Assembly (NCBI GenBank): GCA_002794105.1
Contig: PHFL01000007.1
Span: 21,412-85,411 of the forward strand
Source of the DNA: Candidatus Thermochlorobacter aerophilus
GTDB lineage: Bacteria; Bacteroidota; Chlorobiia; Chlorobiales; Thermochlorobacteraceae
Length of the DNA stretch: 64,000 bases
Direction of reading: 5' to 3'
The number at the start of each line of letters is the position of its first letter. The first letter of the stretch is position 1. The translations under genes were made by a program, and so were the position numbers. The notes beneath the pieces are model-generated. The model saw only the letters and a program-made list of their open reading frames with translations, was not told where the DNA came from and made no database searches. Shown here piece after piece: positions 44,370-54,079 of the stretch.

Positions 44370-44903
44370 ATGCACGACCTACACGGGTTTTCGGACAAAA
44401 GCGGTTTGACAGAACTTTCTGAAAAGCCAAAGCGGATTGGCTGGCAGGAGTATTTCATGCGTGTGGCGCACCTGATTTCGCTACGCTCAACATGCGAGCG
44501 AGCACATGTCGGTGCGGTCATCGTGCGTGATAACAACATTCTGGCAACAGGCTACAATGGCTCGCCATCTGGCTTGCCGCACTGCGATGGACCAAATTGT
44601 TTGATTTACAAATCCATCCATCCCGATGGCACGGTCGAGGAAAATTGCATGCGCACGATTCATGCTGAAATAAACGCCATCATTCAAGCGGCAAAACATG
44701 GCGTATGCATCAAGGATGCGGAGATATATGTGACTGCAAGTCCCTGCATCAACTGCCTGAAAGCGCTTATCAATGTGGGCATCAAAACAATCTACTACGA
44801 TAAGCCTTACAAGATTGAAAATATCTCTGAGCTGCTACGACTATCGGGCGTGCGCCTAATTCAAGTTCACATTGAGCATCCGCATATCTCCCCAGGTTAT
44901 TAA
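44370..44903 (+). CDS. Deoxycytidylate deaminase (ComEB-like)
   Basis: 177 residues. It converts dCMP to dUMP for dTTP synthesis. The zinc-dependent CDA motif is complete: HAEINAI with catalytic Glu and CxxC-type PCINCLKA, as well as a second zinc-associated region CDGPNCLIY near the middle and GYNGSPSG. The N-terminus before [10 protein letters not shown] is longer than usual. It lies 8 bases after the DUF547 gene and before an unknown gene. Confidence 0.93.
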   Translation: MHDLHGFSDKSGLTELSEKPKRIGWQEYFMRVAHLISLRSTCERAHVGAVIVRDNNILATGYNGSPSGLPHCDGPNCLIYKSIHPDGTVEENCMRTIHAEINAIIQAAKHGVCIKDAEIYVTASPCINCLKALINVGIKTIYYDKPYKIENISELLRLSGVRLIQVHIEHPHISPGY

Positions 44904-44920
44904 AAACAAATCAATGAGCT

Positions 44921-45829
44921 GTGAGACCAAACTTTCAACTTTGGAATGAACTTTACCATCTCGATCCAAATGCGCTGACGCGGTCAGCCATCTTGGACCT
45001 TCAGACTGCAATCCTGCCTGAAAAGAAGTCTGCAGCAAAAGCTGTGCTGTTTTTCTTGTATGAGGCAGGCGTGGCTAAAGAAGAGCGCTTGGAAATTCAA
45101 GCCAAAACGGAACTCATCAAGGCTGGTGAGCAAATTGTGCTATCTGCCGACCGGGAAAAAATTTTGGACGAAGTAGAAGCCATTTTGCAAAAGCTAAGCA
45201 CGGCGTCTGACAAATCAGAAGAGCTGAAATACGATAGCTTGCGTGTTGCTGCCATGCTGATGCATGCGCCGTTTGATACAACGGTCATGGAAACGATGAT
45301 TGATACCATCATCCTGCTATCGCGCCTGAAAAATATTCCAGCCGATGCAAGTTTCATTTTGCTCTGGACAATTTATGAAAAAGCCTTGATGCCTATCTAC
45401 AAACGCTTTTTTCTGGCGGCAGAACCTGACTTTTGGGAAACTTACTGCGCACTGGCACTCAAGGTCATGGGCAGGTATTTGCACGATGCCGCCATACAAT
45501 ACATTCTCTACTACGAAGAACCGCCGGGCTCGCAGAAAACGATAAGTTATTTAGAACGATGTGGCAAGTTGCTTGATGTCGCACTAGAAGTATGCTACTT
45601 GATACATCAGCTCTCACCATTTATCACAACGGAGATTGACAGGAACATCTACAGTTTTTGCACAGAGGTCATCACAAAGGCAAACCCGCAACCGCTGATT
45701 ACATACTCTTATCGGCTGCTGGACCTGTCGAGTGAAGACTTCTTTATAACCTTACCAAAGGAGCAAATCAATAACTTGATACTCAAGGCGATTGGTAAGT
45801 TACCCAAAGAACTGCGTGTGCAGGTGTGA
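44921..45829 (+). CDS. Hypothetical alpha-helical protein
   Basis: 302 residues from a GTG start, soluble, no signal peptide. Predicted to be almost all helical (AAKAVLFFLYEAGVAKEE, TVMETMIDTIILLSRLK, SYLERCGKLLDVALEVCYL), possibly a repeat-like solenoid. I do not recognise a domain. It follows dCMP deaminase by 17 bases and precedes ribD by 45 bases, so all three may share a transcript; its job is unknown. Confidence 0.6.
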   Translation: MRPNFQLWNELYHLDPNALTRSAILDLQTAILPEKKSAAKAVLFFLYEAGVAKEERLEIQAKTELIKAGEQIVLSADREKILDEVEAILQKLSTASDKSEELKYDSLRVAAMLMHAPFDTTVMETMIDTIILLSRLKNIPADASFILLWTIYEKALMPIYKRFFLAAEPDFWETYCALALKVMGRYLHDAAIQYILYYEEPPGSQKTISYLERCGKLLDVALEVCYLIHQLSPFITTEIDRNIYSFCTEVITKANPQPLITYSYRLLDLSSEDFFITLPKEQINNLILKAIGKLPKELRVQV

Positions 45830-45874
45830 GAAAGGGCAGGAGCGATACCTAAAAAACCAAACAGGCTAAGCGCC

Positions 45875-46996
45875 ATGACCACAGACCACCTTTCCAAACA
45901 GGAGCACATAAGAGACGACGAAAAGTATATGCGAGAGGCGCTTCGCTTAGCCTATCGAGGTGTGGGAGCGGTAAGTCCGAATCCAATGGTCGGTGCAGTC
46001 GTTGTGCATGAAGGCAAAATTATTGGGCGCGGTTGGCACAAAAAATATGGCGGTCCGCACGCCGAAGTCCACGCCATTGCATCGGTCAAAAATCCAGAGT
46101 TACTCAAAGACTCGACACTCTATGTCAATCTTGAACCGTGCTCACACTTTGGCAAAACCCCACCTTGCACAGACCTTATCATAGAAAAAAAAATTCCCCG
46201 CGTCGTAATTGGCTGCAAAGACCCTTTCAAGAAAGTAGCGGGGCGCGGTATTAAAAAGTTGCGTGAAGCTGGAGTCGAAGTGATAGTTGGAGTCTTGGAA
46301 GAAGAAGCAAAAAGGCTCAATGAAGCGTTTATCACCTATCACACCGTAGGGCGACCGTTTGTAGCTCTCAAACTAGCGCAAACACTCGACGGCAAAAGCG
46401 CTACGAAGACAAAAGAATCAAAGTGGATTACCAGCGAGGCGGCACGGGCATACGCGCATCAGTTACGCGTGCTATACGATGCTGTAATGGTCGGCACGGG
46501 CACTGCGCTCGCTGATAACCCAATGCTCACCGTACGCTATGTCAAGGGCAGGAATCCTGTCCGAGTTTTGCTCGACCGAAAACTGCGCGTGCCGCTGCAT
46601 GCCAATCTCTTTAACAAAGATGCAAAGACCATCACCATCACTTCAAAGGTCAATCGCAAACATCCCAAACTCAAAGCCTTGGCTCGGCAAGATGTAGAGA
46701 TATGCTTTGTGACAGAGAAAAACGACGAATTAGCACTCAGTGAAGTGCTCGAAGTGTTGTATGAAAAAAAGCTACTCTCAGTGCTGGTTGAAGGCGGGGC
46801 AAAACTTGTATCGAGCTTCATACGTGCAAAATTGTGTGACAAGCTACATGTCTTTATTGCACCAAAAATTCTGGGTGCTGACGCACTCTCAAGCGTAGGG
46901 CAATTGAATCTCAGGCATGTGGAAGATAGCATTAGGCTGCATGACCTGTCACTCAAGGTGCTGAATGATACATTGCTGATTGAGGGCTATTTTTGA
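45875..46996 (+). CDS. ribD: Bifunctional riboflavin biosynthesis deaminase/reductase
   Basis: 373 residues. It performs the deamination and the reduction of the pyrimidine intermediate in riboflavin synthesis. The N-terminal zinc deaminase (about 12-150) has HAEVHAIA and EPCSHFGKTPPC; the C-terminal reductase (about 155-370) has PFVALKLAQTLDGKSATKT, SKWITSEAAR and VEGGAKLVSSFI. ATG at 45875 gives a leader of about 10 residues before YMREALRLAYRG. Not next to other rib genes; ribE is 4.6 kb upstream. No FMN riboswitch is visible upstream. Confidence 0.95.
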   Translation: MTTDHLSKQEHIRDDEKYMREALRLAYRGVGAVSPNPMVGAVVVHEGKIIGRGWHKKYGGPHAEVHAIASVKNPELLKDSTLYVNLEPCSHFGKTPPCTDLIIEKKIPRVVIGCKDPFKKVAGRGIKKLREAGVEVIVGVLEEEAKRLNEAFITYHTVGRPFVALKLAQTLDGKSATKTKESKWITSEAARAYAHQLRVLYDAVMVGTGTALADNPMLTVRYVKGRNPVRVLLDRKLRVPLHANLFNKDAKTITITSKVNRKHPKLKALARQDVEICFVTEKNDELALSEVLEVLYEKKLLSVLVEGGAKLVSSFIRAKLCDKLHVFIAPKILGADALSSVGQLNLRHVEDSIRLHDLSLKVLNDTLLIEGYF

Positions 46997-47090
46997 TGCC
47001 CAAGCCAAGTGCGAAAGCATGAAAATTCATGAAAAAATAGCATCTTGCACCGTTGCAGACTTTGCTTAAATCCATAAATGATGGAGTTCT

Positions 47091-49367
47091 ATGCCAACCT
47101 TCTCGTTCAATCCAGTATTGCGTGAGACACGAGCCGAGCAGTTTAAGGCTTACTTGAGAGCGATGGCAGAGATAAAGACGCTCGAGCAAGTACAAGCAGC
47201 ACTCATCAATCGCATCAAGCAGCGCTTTCAGGAGATAGAAAAACTGGGTAGCAGCAACAATCAAGACGAGCAAACTTTGGCGCAAAAAATGATGCAAGCC
47301 AAAGACTTGATTGTTGGCGAGCCAAATGAGAAGCTATGGAATAGCATCAACACTGTCGGACATCATACTGAGATGTGGATGGAGTCGGCGACAGCGCTGG
47401 ATTGGGTCTATGCGTTCAACACAGACCAAAAAAATTGCGAGCGCTTCGAGGCACGTGATATGCAGATTCTCTATCGCCTCTCGGTGGAAGAAGAAAATCT
47501 GGGCAGACGACTTGAACAGGCTTTTCAGCATTACGCAAAGGGCGTAACCGACTACGACCTATATGAATTAGCACTGAAGCGCTTAGAAGAAGTGCTGGCA
47601 AAGAAACCCAACGAATACACACTTTTGCACCGTGTTGGACTGATATTGCTCTATGTACCGCATCTGTTCGATCCTGAGAAAGCCGAGCAAGCACTATGCA
47701 GGGCAGCAGAACTTGCTGAAAAAGAAGAAGATGCCTTGGCGCTGCCGCTTCTGCGCGTGTTCTACGGCGAAAATCTTGATTTTCAAGATGCGGTGAGATG
47801 TGCTACAGCTGATGCTTACTTCCATGCCGCCGTGGCAGCATATGTGTTGGATAAGCCAGAGAGCATGACGCGCTTTGCCTTGAAAGCCTATCAACTCTCG
47901 CCGAAATTTTTAGAAGCGGGCTTCTTAGCCGCAAAGGGCTATGCATTGAGCGCAAAAGATGACGATGCCATAGACCTGCTTCGCCGCATCATTGAAGTCG
48001 AAAAGTTCTATGCTGTAAAAGTGCTACTGGATTATGAATTAGTGTTGCGTGAGGCAGTCTTGGAATTTCTGAAAACCATGCGCGACAGTGAGCTGGCAAA
48101 AGTAACCGGCATGCTGAAAAAATGCCGCGACACAATGGTCAGCGATAGCGAGGCAAAGGAAATCGTGGAAGAATTGGAGCGACAGCTGGAGGAGAAGAAC
48201 TTTTTGAATTTGTGCAACATTGAACACGAAATAAAACGAGAACGCCGATGGCGACTTTTGCCAACAAGTTTCCGACTTCAAAAAACCTTGACTGGGCATG
48301 CACTACGCATCAACGCCATGACCTTCAGTCCAGACGGGCGACAGTTGGCTTCTGCTAGCTGGAAAACCATTATCACGGACACTCGAACAGGAGAGCAGCT
48401 GCAAGCCTTGATGGGAGAGTCAGCTCGCCACTATGTGTATGCAGTAGCCTACAGCCCCGATGGCAAAATACTGGCGACAGGTGGCAGTGACCACATCATC
48501 AGACTCTGGAATCCCGAAACAGGTGAGGAAATCAAGCGCCTTGAGGGGCATTCGCAAGCCGTGAACTCATTAGCCTTTAGCCCTGATGGGAAACTTTTAG
48601 CCTCGGGCAGCAGCGACAAAACCGTGAAGATTTGGGACGTGGCAAAAGGCAAAGAGACAAAAACGCTCAAAGGACATAGTCATACGGTTAATAAAGTTGT
48701 ATTCAGCCCTGATGGCAAATATCTGGCTTCAGCTAGTGCCGATAAAACTATCAAAATCTGGAGCGTGAAAACATCTGCCAAACCAAAGACGCTAACTGGA
48801 CATACGCACAGTGTAACATGGGTAGAGTATAATCCTACTGGCACGATGTTGGCGTCAGGCAGCTGGGATAAGACTGTGCGTCTGTGGGAAATGCCATCCG
48901 GGAAGGAAATTAATGTACTCACGGGGCACGAAAGTGGCGTAGAGTCTGTGCATTTTGCAAAGGAGGGAAATTCTCTGACCAGCACATCTTACAACCGAGT
49001 GTCGAAACAGTGTCAAATTAAACTGTGGGATGTCAAGACTGGGGCACAAATAGACCAAAGTGAAGGTCGTTTCTATGCTGTTACACTCAGTCCCGATGGA
49101 AACGGTCTGGCAGTAGCGACAGGTGAAAAGACTATCAAGCTGTCTACGGCGCCGATGCTCTCGCTGGAATCCTACATTGAACTTGAAAGAAAATATAGGG
49201 AAGGGCAAACCGTCTTAGACCGTCGCAAAGGTTCACAGCGTGAAGACCGACGAAAAGTAAATATTCCAGTAGCAGTTGAGCGCCGAAAAGCAAATCGCAC
49301 AGCAGGTTTAGCCAAGGGACCGGACCGTCGCACAACAAGCGATGATGTCGATATTCCATTTCTTTGA
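47091..49367 (+). CDS. WD40 repeat protein with helical N-terminus and Arg-rich tail
   Basis: 758 residues. Residues 1-395 are alpha-helical with TPR-like parts (LALKRLEEVLAKKPNEYTLL). Residues about 400-690 hold seven WD40 repeats, each near 42 residues with GH...WD or LW ends (TLTGHALRINAMTFSPDGRQ, LKGHSHTVNKVVFSPDGK), enough for a complete propeller. The last 60 residues repeat a DRR-type motif (DRRKGSQREDRRK, ERRKANR, GPDRRT). No enzyme domain, signal or membrane segment. A scaffold role is likely. GGAG lies 9 bases before the ATG. Similar fusions of WD40 with helical repeats are common but the partner is unknown. Confidence 0.85.
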   Translation: MPTFSFNPVLRETRAEQFKAYLRAMAEIKTLEQVQAALINRIKQRFQEIEKLGSSNNQDEQTLAQKMMQAKDLIVGEPNEKLWNSINTVGHHTEMWMESATALDWVYAFNTDQKNCERFEARDMQILYRLSVEEENLGRRLEQAFQHYAKGVTDYDLYELALKRLEEVLAKKPNEYTLLHRVGLILLYVPHLFDPEKAEQALCRAAELAEKEEDALALPLLRVFYGENLDFQDAVRCATADAYFHAAVAAYVLDKPESMTRFALKAYQLSPKFLEAGFLAAKGYALSAKDDDAIDLLRRIIEVEKFYAVKVLLDYELVLREAVLEFLKTMRDSELAKVTGMLKKCRDTMVSDSEAKEIVEELERQLEEKNFLNLCNIEHEIKRERRWRLLPTSFRLQKTLTGHALRINAMTFSPDGRQLASASWKTIITDTRTGEQLQALMGESARHYVYAVAYSPDGKILATGGSDHIIRLWNPETGEEIKRLEGHSQAVNSLAFSPDGKLLASGSSDKTVKIWDVAKGKETKTLKGHSHTVNKVVFSPDGKYLASASADKTIKIWSVKTSAKPKTLTGHTHSVTWVEYNPTGTMLASGSWDKTVRLWEMPSGKEINVLTGHESGVESVHFAKEGNSLTSTSYNRVSKQCQIKLWDVKTGAQIDQSEGRFYAVTLSPDGNGLAVATGEKTIKLSTAPMLSLESYIELERKYREGQTVLDRRKGSQREDRRKVNIPVAVERRKANRTAGLAKGPDRRTTSDDVDIPFL

Positions 49368-49441
49368 GATTCTCACCAAAGGTAAGTAGAAAAGGAGGGA
49401 AGCGGCACTGAAGTCTTCACATAATCAAAAAGCAAACCTAT

Positions 49442-49921
49442 ATGTCGCATCACCATAGCCACTCAACACAGGCTGTGCAGCACAAGCCGAAGGTTAGAGC
49501 CTTCGAGTTTTCTATGCCAATTGACATCATGCCGCATGACATCGACTATGCCGGGGTGGTCAGCAACATCACCTATGTGCGTTGGTTAGAGGTGTTGCGT
49601 GTCAAGATGATTGAATCTTACCTCTCCATAGAAGCGCAACTGAAGATGGGCATTTCCCCAGTGATTTTGAAGACAGAAATCCACTACAAAAAAGCAGTGA
49701 CTTTTCTCGATAAGCTCATTGGTAAAATGTGGATTAGCCATGCCACGCAACTGCGCTGGACAGCATCAGCAGAGTTTCTTGTCAATGGCAAAGCTGTGGC
49801 GCATGCCGAGCAGTTAGGCACCTTTGTCAATCTCTCGACCATGCGCCCAGTACCAATTCCTGACGAACTCATGCGCATCTACCACGAAGCAGAACGGCAG
49901 CTAAAACAGCCATTACACTGA
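49442..49921 (+). CDS. Acyl-CoA thioesterase-like hotdog-fold protein
   Basis: 159 residues. The segment DIMPHDIDYAGVVSNITYVRWLEVL matches the 4-hydroxybenzoyl-CoA thioesterase group, where the D in the DxD-like position (HDID) is catalytic; the remaining strands (FLDKLIGKMWISHAT, SAEFLVNGKAVAHAEQLG) form the hotdog. It likely hydrolyses an acyl-CoA or acyl-ACP; substrate unknown. The first residues MSHHHSHSTQ are His-rich, which may bind metal. The gene faces a convergent FAD oxidoreductase. Confidence 0.8.
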   Translation: MSHHHSHSTQAVQHKPKVRAFEFSMPIDIMPHDIDYAGVVSNITYVRWLEVLRVKMIESYLSIEAQLKMGISPVILKTEIHYKKAVTFLDKLIGKMWISHATQLRWTASAEFLVNGKAVAHAEQLGTFVNLSTMRPVPIPDELMRIYHEAERQLKQPLH

Positions 49922-49939
49922 AAAAATGAGCCGTTGGTC

Positions 49940-50944
49940 CTAAACCTGCGCGGCGCGAATCTCTGCAAGCAGATACTCTGCAGCTGCTAAGCCAGAGAGC
50001 ACGGCTCCTTCCACGCATGGTGAAACAAAGGCATCGCCTGCAAAAAGAAGCGGTAACGGTTTAGCAAGAAAAAGGCAAGGCTCTGGCACAAAAGAGTCGG
50101 GAGCACTGTATCGCCAACGCTTGATTTCAGCAGTAATGACAGATGCACCAAGCCATGGTGAGGCATAGGTCAGTAGCTCATGTATAATAGCTTGGTCGTC
50201 AGCATCCCAGTATGTTCGGCTAAATGCAGGATTGGCATGAATAGTAACAGCTGGCGCTTTAGAAACACCTTTTTGTTGGTTATCAGCAATCCACAGCACT
50301 GGACCATCGTAGAGCCACAATCCTCCGGGCGAAGGAATTTTACTTGCTCTATCGAGCAGGGCTAACACACCCAAGCAAGGCAAATAGGTAACCGCTTCCA
50401 ACAGGCGCTTTTCTTTGATGGGAATGGGAATACCCGAACGCTTAACCAGTTCAAGAGACTGTGGAACAGGAGGAGTGAGGATGAGCGATTCAGCTTGATA
50501 GATTTTGCCACTTTCCGTCTCGACATACCAGAGGTTCTCATGAGCAGAAATCCGCACCACTCGTTCATTGAGCTGAACATCGATGTTGCGAGCCAGATAC
50601 TTTGCAATACTTGTCATTCCCCCAACGCCATAGTAGCGCGGTTCTGATTCGTCGCTGCACAGTCCAGCAGAAGTAAGAAAATTGCGACTCCACTCCTGAA
50701 CAATGCCAGCGGCTAACCACTCTTGCACAATTGAAAAAAAGCGGTTGTCTCTGACCGTAAAATACTGCGCTCCATGGTCGAATGTGCCGTTTTGAATACG
50801 ACGAGTTGCCAATCGACCACCTACGCCGCGACCCTTGTCGAGAACGATGATTTTCACGCCAGATCGCTGTAAGGCATCTGCAGCAATCAGACCGCAAATT
50901 CCAGCACCAACAACAATGCAGGTGGTGATGATTCTGTTTTTCAT
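49940..50944 (-). CDS. FAD-dependent oxidoreductase (renalase/amine oxidase-like)
   Basis: 334 residues from ATG at 50944. N-terminal dinucleotide motif CIVVGAGICGLIAADAL with VLDKGRGVGGRLATRR, typical for the renalase/amine-oxidase branch; C-terminal FAD segment PLLFAGDAFVSPCVEGAVLSG. These enzymes oxidise NAD(P)H anomers or amines; which one cannot be told. Its 143-base upstream region toward anmK shows no clear promoter by eye. Convergent with the thioesterase by 18 bases. Confidence 0.86.
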   Translation of the reverse strand: MKNRIITTCIVVGAGICGLIAADALQRSGVKIIVLDKGRGVGGRLATRRIQNGTFDHGAQYFTVRDNRFFSIVQEWLAAGIVQEWSRNFLTSAGLCSDESEPRYYGVGGMTSIAKYLARNIDVQLNERVVRISAHENLWYVETESGKIYQAESLILTPPVPQSLELVKRSGIPIPIKEKRLLEAVTYLPCLGVLALLDRASKIPSPGGLWLYDGPVLWIADNQQKGVSKAPAVTIHANPAFSRTYWDADDQAIIHELLTYASPWLGASVITAEIKRWRYSAPDSFVPEPCLFLAKPLPLLFAGDAFVSPCVEGAVLSGLAAAEYLLAEIRAAQV

Positions 50945-51087
50945 ACTCTCACGAATATTCAAGGTTTGTTGAAAATAGTAAGAACAGCCCAGAATGTAAA
51001 AGTGGGACTGCAAGAAAATAACACTTGCTAAGTTTTTTTGAAGAGCAACTCCCGAAAAAAATTTGATAGCCAAACTGTTCGCTAAGA

Positions 51088-52290
51088 TTAGGCTTTCAGG
51101 CGTGAGACAGCAGGCAATGAAAGTTTGCCCAAAATGGCAGGCGTAGCAAGTGATGCACTTCTACCAGAGAGAAACTCATTGCCAAGTGTGGCAAACAGCA
51201 CAGCCTCTTTGGCTTTTGCAGGTATGGTGCAGTGCTCAAGCTCGCTTTGCTTGCTGACCTGATGCACCGATAGCTTCTTGAGAGAGGAACGCAAATAATG
51301 CATCAATGTCGGATTTTCAGCACCGCCACCAGCGACATATACCTCGTCGACTGGAAAACGGCTAAGCACAAAAGCTCGAAGTTGCATAGCAATACTCTCG
51401 GCAGTCAGAGCTGTAAGCGTAGCAAGAATGTCATAAGCACTGAGGTTCAGCGTACGGCATTGAGCAATGATGTGCTGGAAGTAGTCAGCACTGAAAAGTT
51501 CTCGCCCAGTCGACTTTGGCGGCTTGCGTCGGTAGTAAGGCTCCCGTAGCAACTGATGAAGCAGTGCTTGTGAAGGCGTGCCCCGTGCAGCCAGAGCACC
51601 ATCCTTATCAAACGGCCGATGAAACAAAAGCTGCGATGCCATGTCTATCATCACATTGCCCGGACCGCAGTCGAAGTAGATGACCTCAGAAAGTTTAGCG
51701 CGCGCTTTCAGGGCAGTTAGATTGCTAATTCCACCAATGTTGATAAGCACGCGTGAGCGAGTGCGATGCCGAAAAAGTAGCCAATCCAAATATGGCGCAA
51801 GCGGTGCTCCCTCGCCGCCTAATGCAATGTCAGCAACACGAAAGTCAGAGACAACAGGCACGCCAACACGATTGGCAACGACTGCACTTTCACCAAGTTG
51901 AAGTGTGGAGCGAATCTTGTATCGACCGATACGCAAAGGCTGAGGTTGATGCCAGAATGTCTGACCATGCGACGCCACAAAATCCAAGTGTTTGACTTTG
52001 AATTCTTTCTGAAATGTCAAGATGGCATCTGCAAACATCTCGCCAATAAGAAAATTCAGAGAAGAAAGCATAGGCAAGCGCGCAGATTCAGGTGAAAAGT
52101 TCTCAACGATTTTGCAGCGCAAAGCAGGTGCAATCGGATAGGTATGAAAGCCAAGTAACTCAATTGTCCTTCGCTCGCCTGTGCCAATGAACCGCACATA
52201 GCCAACATCGATTCCATCGACTGATGTGCCAGAGAGTACTCCAATTCCAAAGCGCTCCCTTTTGCGAAGAAGAGAAATAAGAGACTGCAT
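51088..52290 (-). CDS. anmK: Anhydro-N-acetylmuramic acid kinase
   Basis: 400 residues from ATG at 52290 (GTG at 52296 possible). It phosphorylates 1,6-anhydroMurNAc from recycled cell wall to MurNAc-6-phosphate. The start FGIGVLSGTSVDGIDV matches GxMSGTSxDG, with Leu for Met; further motifs GEGAPLAPYLD, CGPGNVMIDM and VYVAGGGAENPTLM are family ones. murQ is not in the window. Upstream is the divergent atpA, 130 bases away, sharing a promoter region. Confidence 0.93.
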   Translation of the reverse strand: MQSLISLLRKRERFGIGVLSGTSVDGIDVGYVRFIGTGERRTIELLGFHTYPIAPALRCKIVENFSPESARLPMLSSLNFLIGEMFADAILTFQKEFKVKHLDFVASHGQTFWHQPQPLRIGRYKIRSTLQLGESAVVANRVGVPVVSDFRVADIALGGEGAPLAPYLDWLLFRHRTRSRVLINIGGISNLTALKARAKLSEVIYFDCGPGNVMIDMASQLLFHRPFDKDGALAARGTPSQALLHQLLREPYYRRKPPKSTGRELFSADYFQHIIAQCRTLNLSAYDILATLTALTAESIAMQLRAFVLSRFPVDEVYVAGGGAENPTLMHYLRSSLKKLSVHQVSKQSELEHCTIPAKAKEAVLFATLGNEFLSGRSASLATPAILGKLSLPAVSRLKA

Positions 52291-52320
52291 AGACACGAAG
52301 TCGAAAGTTATAAGGTATTT

Positions 52321-52348
52321 TTTGGGTTACGCAAAATTTATAACTTTG
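52321..52348 (+). promoter_or_regulatory. Candidate promoter for atpA-atpG
   Basis: TTTG (52321-52324), 16 bases, TAACTTTG (52341-52348), a full -7 match with slightly short spacing to -33. It lies about 73 bases before the atpA ATG at 52421, in the divergent region shared with anmK. The identical octamer precedes the fused kinase gene at 10320. Confidence 0.45.
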
Positions 52349-52420
52349 CTTTTTGTATGCATGCGTAAAGTGTGAAAAATAAGTAAGTAACAACTCATCA
52401 ACTCTCAAACATCTTACTCA

Positions 52421-54031
52421 ATGAGCACAGCAGTCAAGCCCGATGAAGTATCGGCAATTCTTCGCAGACAACTCTCTGGTTTTGAAGCTGAAGCAGATAC
52501 CTACGAGGTCGGTACGGTGTTACAGGTAGGGGACGGCATTGCTCGCATTTATGGGCTGGCAAAGGTAATGGCTGGCGAGCTTATCGAGTTCCCAAACAAC
52601 ATCATGGGAATGGCTTTGAATCTTGAAGAAGACAATGTCGGTGCCGTACTATTTGGTGATTCTGAAAAAGTGCGCGAGGGTGATACTGTCAAACGCACAG
52701 GCATTTTAGCATCTGTTCCAGTGGGCGAAGCCATGCTCGGGCGCGTTATCAATCCGCTCGGCGAGCCTATTGATGGCAAAGGACCGATTGAAACGAAAAT
52801 TCGCCTGCCTCTGGAGCGACGTGCGCCGGGTGTGATTTATCGTGAGCCAGTAAAAGAACCTCTGCAAACGGGTATCAAAGCCATTGATGCCATGATTCCT
52901 ATTGGACGCGGTCAGCGCGAATTGATTATTGGCGATAGACAAACGGGCAAAACGGCAGTAGCTATTGACACCATCATCAACCAAGCCAATATCAATCGCA
53001 GTCTGCCGCCTGAGCGCAAAAATGAAACGATGTATTGTATCTATGTGGCTGTCGGTCAGAAAGCGTCATCCGTAGCGCAGGTAGTAAGCACGCTGGAAAA
53101 ATACGGTGCCATGCCATACACGACGGTGATTTCAGCAACGGCATCAGACCCTGCGCCTATGCAATTTATTGCCCCATTTGCGGGTGCGGCACTGGGAGAG
53201 TTTTTCAGAGATACAGGTCGACATGCACTTGTCGTGTTTGATGACCTGTCAAAGCAAGCTGTGGCGTATCGGCAGGTCTCACTGCTTTTGCGTCGTCCGC
53301 CCGGAAGAGAAGCATACCCTGGGGATGTGTTCTACTTACACTCGCGACTTTTGGAGCGTGCGGCAAAAATTCATCGCGACGACAACGTTGCTCGTGCAAT
53401 GAACGACCTGCCTGAACAAATCAAGCCAATGGTTAAAGGTGGCGGTTCGCTGACTGCATTGCCAATCATTGAAACTCAAGCCGGTGATGTGTCAGCCTAT
53501 ATTCCTACTAATGTGATTTCTATCACTGACGGACAAATCTATCTTGAATCAAACCTCTTCAATGCAGGGGTGCGCCCAGCTATCAATGTAGGCATTTCTG
53601 TCTCGCGTGTTGGCGGCAATGCACAAATCAAAGCCATGAAAAAAGTTGCAGGTACTTTGCGCTTAGACTTGGCACAATATCGCTCGCTGGAAGCCTTTGC
53701 AAAGTTTGGCTCTGACCTCGACAAGGCAACACAAGCACAACTGGCTCGTGGCGTACGACTGGTCGAAATCTTAAAGCAAGGGCAGTATTCGCCAGTGCCA
53801 GTCGAAGAACAAGTCGTCTCAATCTTCATCGGAACATCTGGGTTTTTGGATAGCATACCCGTATCTCAAGTGCGTAAGTTCGAGGCAGAATTCCTGCAGA
53901 GTCTGCGCGACAAAAATCCTGAGATTTTGAAATCCATCGCTGAAAAGAAAGACATAACAGATGAAGTAGCCAAGCAACTGAAAGATTTAGCAGCGACATA
54001 CGTGGAAGTATTCAAAGCAAAATATAAGTAA
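52421..54031 (+). CDS. atpA: ATP synthase F1 subunit alpha
   Basis: 536 residues. Non-catalytic alpha subunit of F1: P-loop GDRQTGKTA (about 170-178), [16 protein letters not shown] segment near 105 and C-terminal segment after 400. It binds nucleotide regulatory sites and forms the hexamer with beta. Followed 48 bases later by atpG on the same strand; the other F-type genes (beta, epsilon, delta, a, b, c) are not in the window, as expected for this lineage where they sit in separate clusters. Promoter-like element at 52321-52348. Confidence 0.96.
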   Translation: MSTAVKPDEVSAILRRQLSGFEAEADTYEVGTVLQVGDGIARIYGLAKVMAGELIEFPNNIMGMALNLEEDNVGAVLFGDSEKVREGDTVKRTGILASVPVGEAMLGRVINPLGEPIDGKGPIETKIRLPLERRAPGVIYREPVKEPLQTGIKAIDAMIPIGRGQRELIIGDRQTGKTAVAIDTIINQANINRSLPPERKNETMYCIYVAVGQKASSVAQVVSTLEKYGAMPYTTVISATASDPAPMQFIAPFAGAALGEFFRDTGRHALVVFDDLSKQAVAYRQVSLLLRRPPGREAYPGDVFYLHSRLLERAAKIHRDDNVARAMNDLPEQIKPMVKGGGSLTALPIIETQAGDVSAYIPTNVISITDGQIYLESNLFNAGVRPAINVGISVSRVGGNAQIKAMKKVAGTLRLDLAQYRSLEAFAKFGSDLDKATQAQLARGVRLVEILKQGQYSPVPVEEQVVSIFIGTSGFLDSIPVSQVRKFEAEFLQSLRDKNPEILKSIAEKKDITDEVAKQLKDLAATYVEVFKAKYK

Positions 54032-54079
54032 GCTGTAAGCAAGTCATACAAGTCTGAACACAATCCATAGGTCTGTAGC

